A DNA stretch of 45,563 nucleotides, from positions 1-45,563 of the forward strand of contig NZ_JAICZW010000134.1 in NCBI RefSeq assembly GCF_029057325.1. The letters are read 5' to 3'. The translations under genes were made by a program, and so were the position numbers. Below are positions 44,241-45,563 of the stretch, piece after piece; the stretch's first letter is position 1; each line of letters opens with the position of its first letter. Below the pieces are notes generated by a model, which made no database searches, was not told the origin of the DNA, and was given only the letters and a program-made list of their open reading frames with translations. This DNA comes from Bacteroides sp. GTDB lineage: Bacteria; Bacteroidota; Bacteroidia; Bacteroidales; Bacteroidaceae.

Positions 44241-45251
44241 ATGACACCCAAAAGATACCTTTTCATCCTTCGGAGCCTGCTGCTCGCACTGCCCATCCTA
44301 CTGAACGGATGCATCCGTGAAGAGGAGTTCGACAACACCCCGCAAGGCAACTTCGAGGCCTTGTGGAAAATCATCGACGAGCAATACTGCTTCCTCGACT
44401 ACAAACAGATAGACTGGGATGCCGTCCACAACAAGTATCGCCCCCTCATCACTTCCGGCATGAGTCACGACGGGTTGTTCGAAGTGTTGGGCAACATGCT
44501 TGCCGAGCTGAAAGACGGCCACGTCAATCTCTACGCCTCACACAACATGGCACGCTACTGGGACTGGTACCTGGACTACCCCCGCAACTTCAACGAGAGC
44601 CTCATCGAACAATACCTGGGAAGAGGCTACCGCATTGCCGGAGGCGCCAAATATACCATTCTGGAAGACAACATCGGCTACGTGTATTACGAATCCTTCG
44701 CCAGCGGCATAGGCGACGGCAACCTGAGCGAGATACTCTCCTACCTCTCCGTCTGCAACGGTCTGATTATCGACGTGCGCAACAACGGAGGCGGAAACCT
44801 GACCAACGCCACCCGCATGGCCCAACGATTCACCAACGAAAAAGTACTGACCGGCTACATCCAGCACAAGACCGGCAAAGGACACAACGACTTCTCGGAA
44901 CCGACCCCCATCTACATCGAGCCCTCCAACAACATCCGCTGGCAAAAGAAGGTCGCCGTCCTCACCAACCGACATTCCTACAGCGCCACCAACGATTTTG
45001 TCAATTCCATGCGCTATTTCCCCAACGTCACCCTGGTGGGCGACAAAACCGGCGGCGGCTCGGGCCTGCCCTTCTCCTCGGAACTGCCCAACGGATGGGG
45101 CGTGCGCTTCTCCGCCAGCCCGCACCTCGATGCCCAGAAACAACACATCGAATTCGGTATAGACCCCGACAAGAAGGTGGACATGAACAAGAAGGACGAA
45201 AATAATGGGATAGATACAATTATCGAGGAGGCGAGAAGGTTGCTGAGGTAA
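44241..45251 (+). CDS. S41-family peptidase, lipoprotein
   Basis: The 336-residue product has a lipoprotein signal with lipobox LNGC (C24). An N-terminal helical region (about 35-110) contains FEALWKIIDEQYCFLDYKQIDWDAV, typical of Bacteroidetes S41 proteins. The protease domain has GLIIDVRNNGGGN and the nucleophile segment NRHSYSATND with S248, followed by VGDKTGGGSG. No clear PDZ domain was seen. It should cut or process proteins at the cell envelope. It lies 64 nt after the DUF3316 gene across a repeat; I saw no promoter in between. Confidence 0.88.
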   Translation: MTPKRYLFILRSLLLALPILLNGCIREEEFDNTPQGNFEALWKIIDEQYCFLDYKQIDWDAVHNKYRPLITSGMSHDGLFEVLGNMLAELKDGHVNLYASHNMARYWDWYLDYPRNFNESLIEQYLGRGYRIAGGAKYTILEDNIGYVYYESFASGIGDGNLSEILSYLSVCNGLIIDVRNNGGGNLTNATRMAQRFTNEKVLTGYIQHKTGKGHNDFSEPTPIYIEPSNNIRWQKKVAVLTNRHSYSATNDFVNSMRYFPNVTLVGDKTGGGSGLPFSSELPNGWGVRFSASPHLDAQKQHIEFGIDPDKKVDMNKKDENNGIDTIIEEARRLLR

Positions 45252-45319
45252 GAACTTCATCCGGCAATCCGACATCATCCTTCAGTCATGTATTTCTTTG
45301 AATTTATCCACCCTACAAA

Positions 45320-45350
45320 TTTGCCAGAACCAAAATTCTTCCTATCTTTG
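45320..45350 (+). promoter_or_regulatory. Promoter of tRNA-Leu
   Basis: TTTG (45320-45323), 19 nt, then TATCTTTG (45343-45350). The tRNA begins 22 nt later. Confidence 0.88.
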
Positions 45351-45372
45351 CCACGCTAAACGAAATTACCCT

Positions 45373-45454
45373 GCGGATGTGGCGTAATTGGTAGCCGCGC
45401 CAGACTTAGGATCTGGTGCCGTAAGGCGTGTAGGTTCGAGTCCTATCATCCGCA
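45373..45454 (+). tRNA. tRNA-Leu (anticodon TAG)
   Basis: The 82-nt class II tRNA has acceptor stem GCGGATG/CATCCGC (45373-45379 with 45447-45453) and discriminator A. The anticodon loop CTTAGGA lies between CCAGA and TCTGG, giving anticodon TAG for CUA. It has the long variable arm (TGCCGTAAGGCG) expected for leucine. No 3' CCA is encoded. Confidence 0.96.
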
Positions 45455-45486
45455 CAGTTTCTTGGAATAAACCTAGAAGACAAGCC

Positions 45487-45526
45487 AAAAAGAGGGTGTG
45501 TCAAAACTGGCATATCCTCTTTTTTT
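45487..45526 (+). terminator. Terminator after tRNA-Leu
   Basis: AAAAAGAGG (45487-45495) pairs with CCTCTTTTT (45516-45524), extended inward by G-T and A-T pairs, and T residues continue to 45526. The stem contains GAGGGTGTGTCAAAAC, shared with the terminator at 32571-32625. Confidence 0.82.
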
Positions 45527-45531
45527 ATGTT

Positions 45532-45563
45532 CAAAGCCCAGACTTTCCCAAGCCCGGGCTTTG
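45532..45563. repeat. Inverted repeat cut by the window end
   Basis: CAAAGCCC (45532-45539) is inverted as GGGCTTTG (45556-45563), with a nested 12-nt palindrome AAGCCCGGGCTT (45550-45561). The last base of the window is inside it, so its full form cannot be seen. Confidence 0.5.

Overview
The window is a stretch of a Bacteroidales chromosome, most likely genus Bacteroides. Most promoters fit the Bacteroides form, TTG or TTTG, 19-21 nt, then TAnnTTTG, with TATCTTTG the commonest -7 box. Few genes have a Shine-Dalgarno sequence. Gene content also fits: HAD-thioesterase fusion, DUF3467 next to rpsL, DUF3316, LpxH-type phosphatase, RND pump.

Layout. 1-1.5 kb: tRNA-Phe and tRNA-Pro, then malate dehydrogenase, all minus. 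1.6-7.9 kb: S1-domain CvfB-like protein, two unrecognised secreted proteins, a membrane-anchored MutS-like ATPase and a HAD phosphatase-hotdog thioesterase fusion. 8.0-26.2 kb: one minus-strand translation block (rpsL-rpsG-fusA, S10, spc and alpha clusters down to rplQ), with a promoter before rpsL and a terminator after rplQ. rpmD and rpmJ were found by direct reading. 26.4-28.5 kb: DUF3467 gene, a 619-nt gap holding a structured repeat, then sufT-like and lpxH-like genes. 28.5-32.3 kb: two SGNH hydrolases plus an MBOAT acyltransferase, a probable O-acetylation cassette. 32.6-39.4 kb: tetR-tolC-adaptor-RND-PII-like efflux operon. 39.4-40.5 kb: gene-poor, with a broken gene and a second copy of the structured repeat. 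40.5-45.25 kb: topoisomerase IV subunit A, DUF3316 protein and S41 lipoprotein. The end carries tRNA-Leu and its terminator.

Most coding content is ordinary core genome. The less usual material is (1) a repeat present in inverted orientation at 26.9-27.1 and 40.08-40.3 kb, identical over 100 nt, with a 19-bp perfect hairpin and 11-nt tandem units; (2) other small intergenic repeat families; (3) a PII-like gene ending the efflux operon; (4) the MBOAT/SGNH/SGNH cassette; (5) the HAD-thioesterase fusion; (6) the membrane MutS. I saw no CRISPR array, phage, insertion sequence or defence island. All homology calls come from reading motifs; no search was run.
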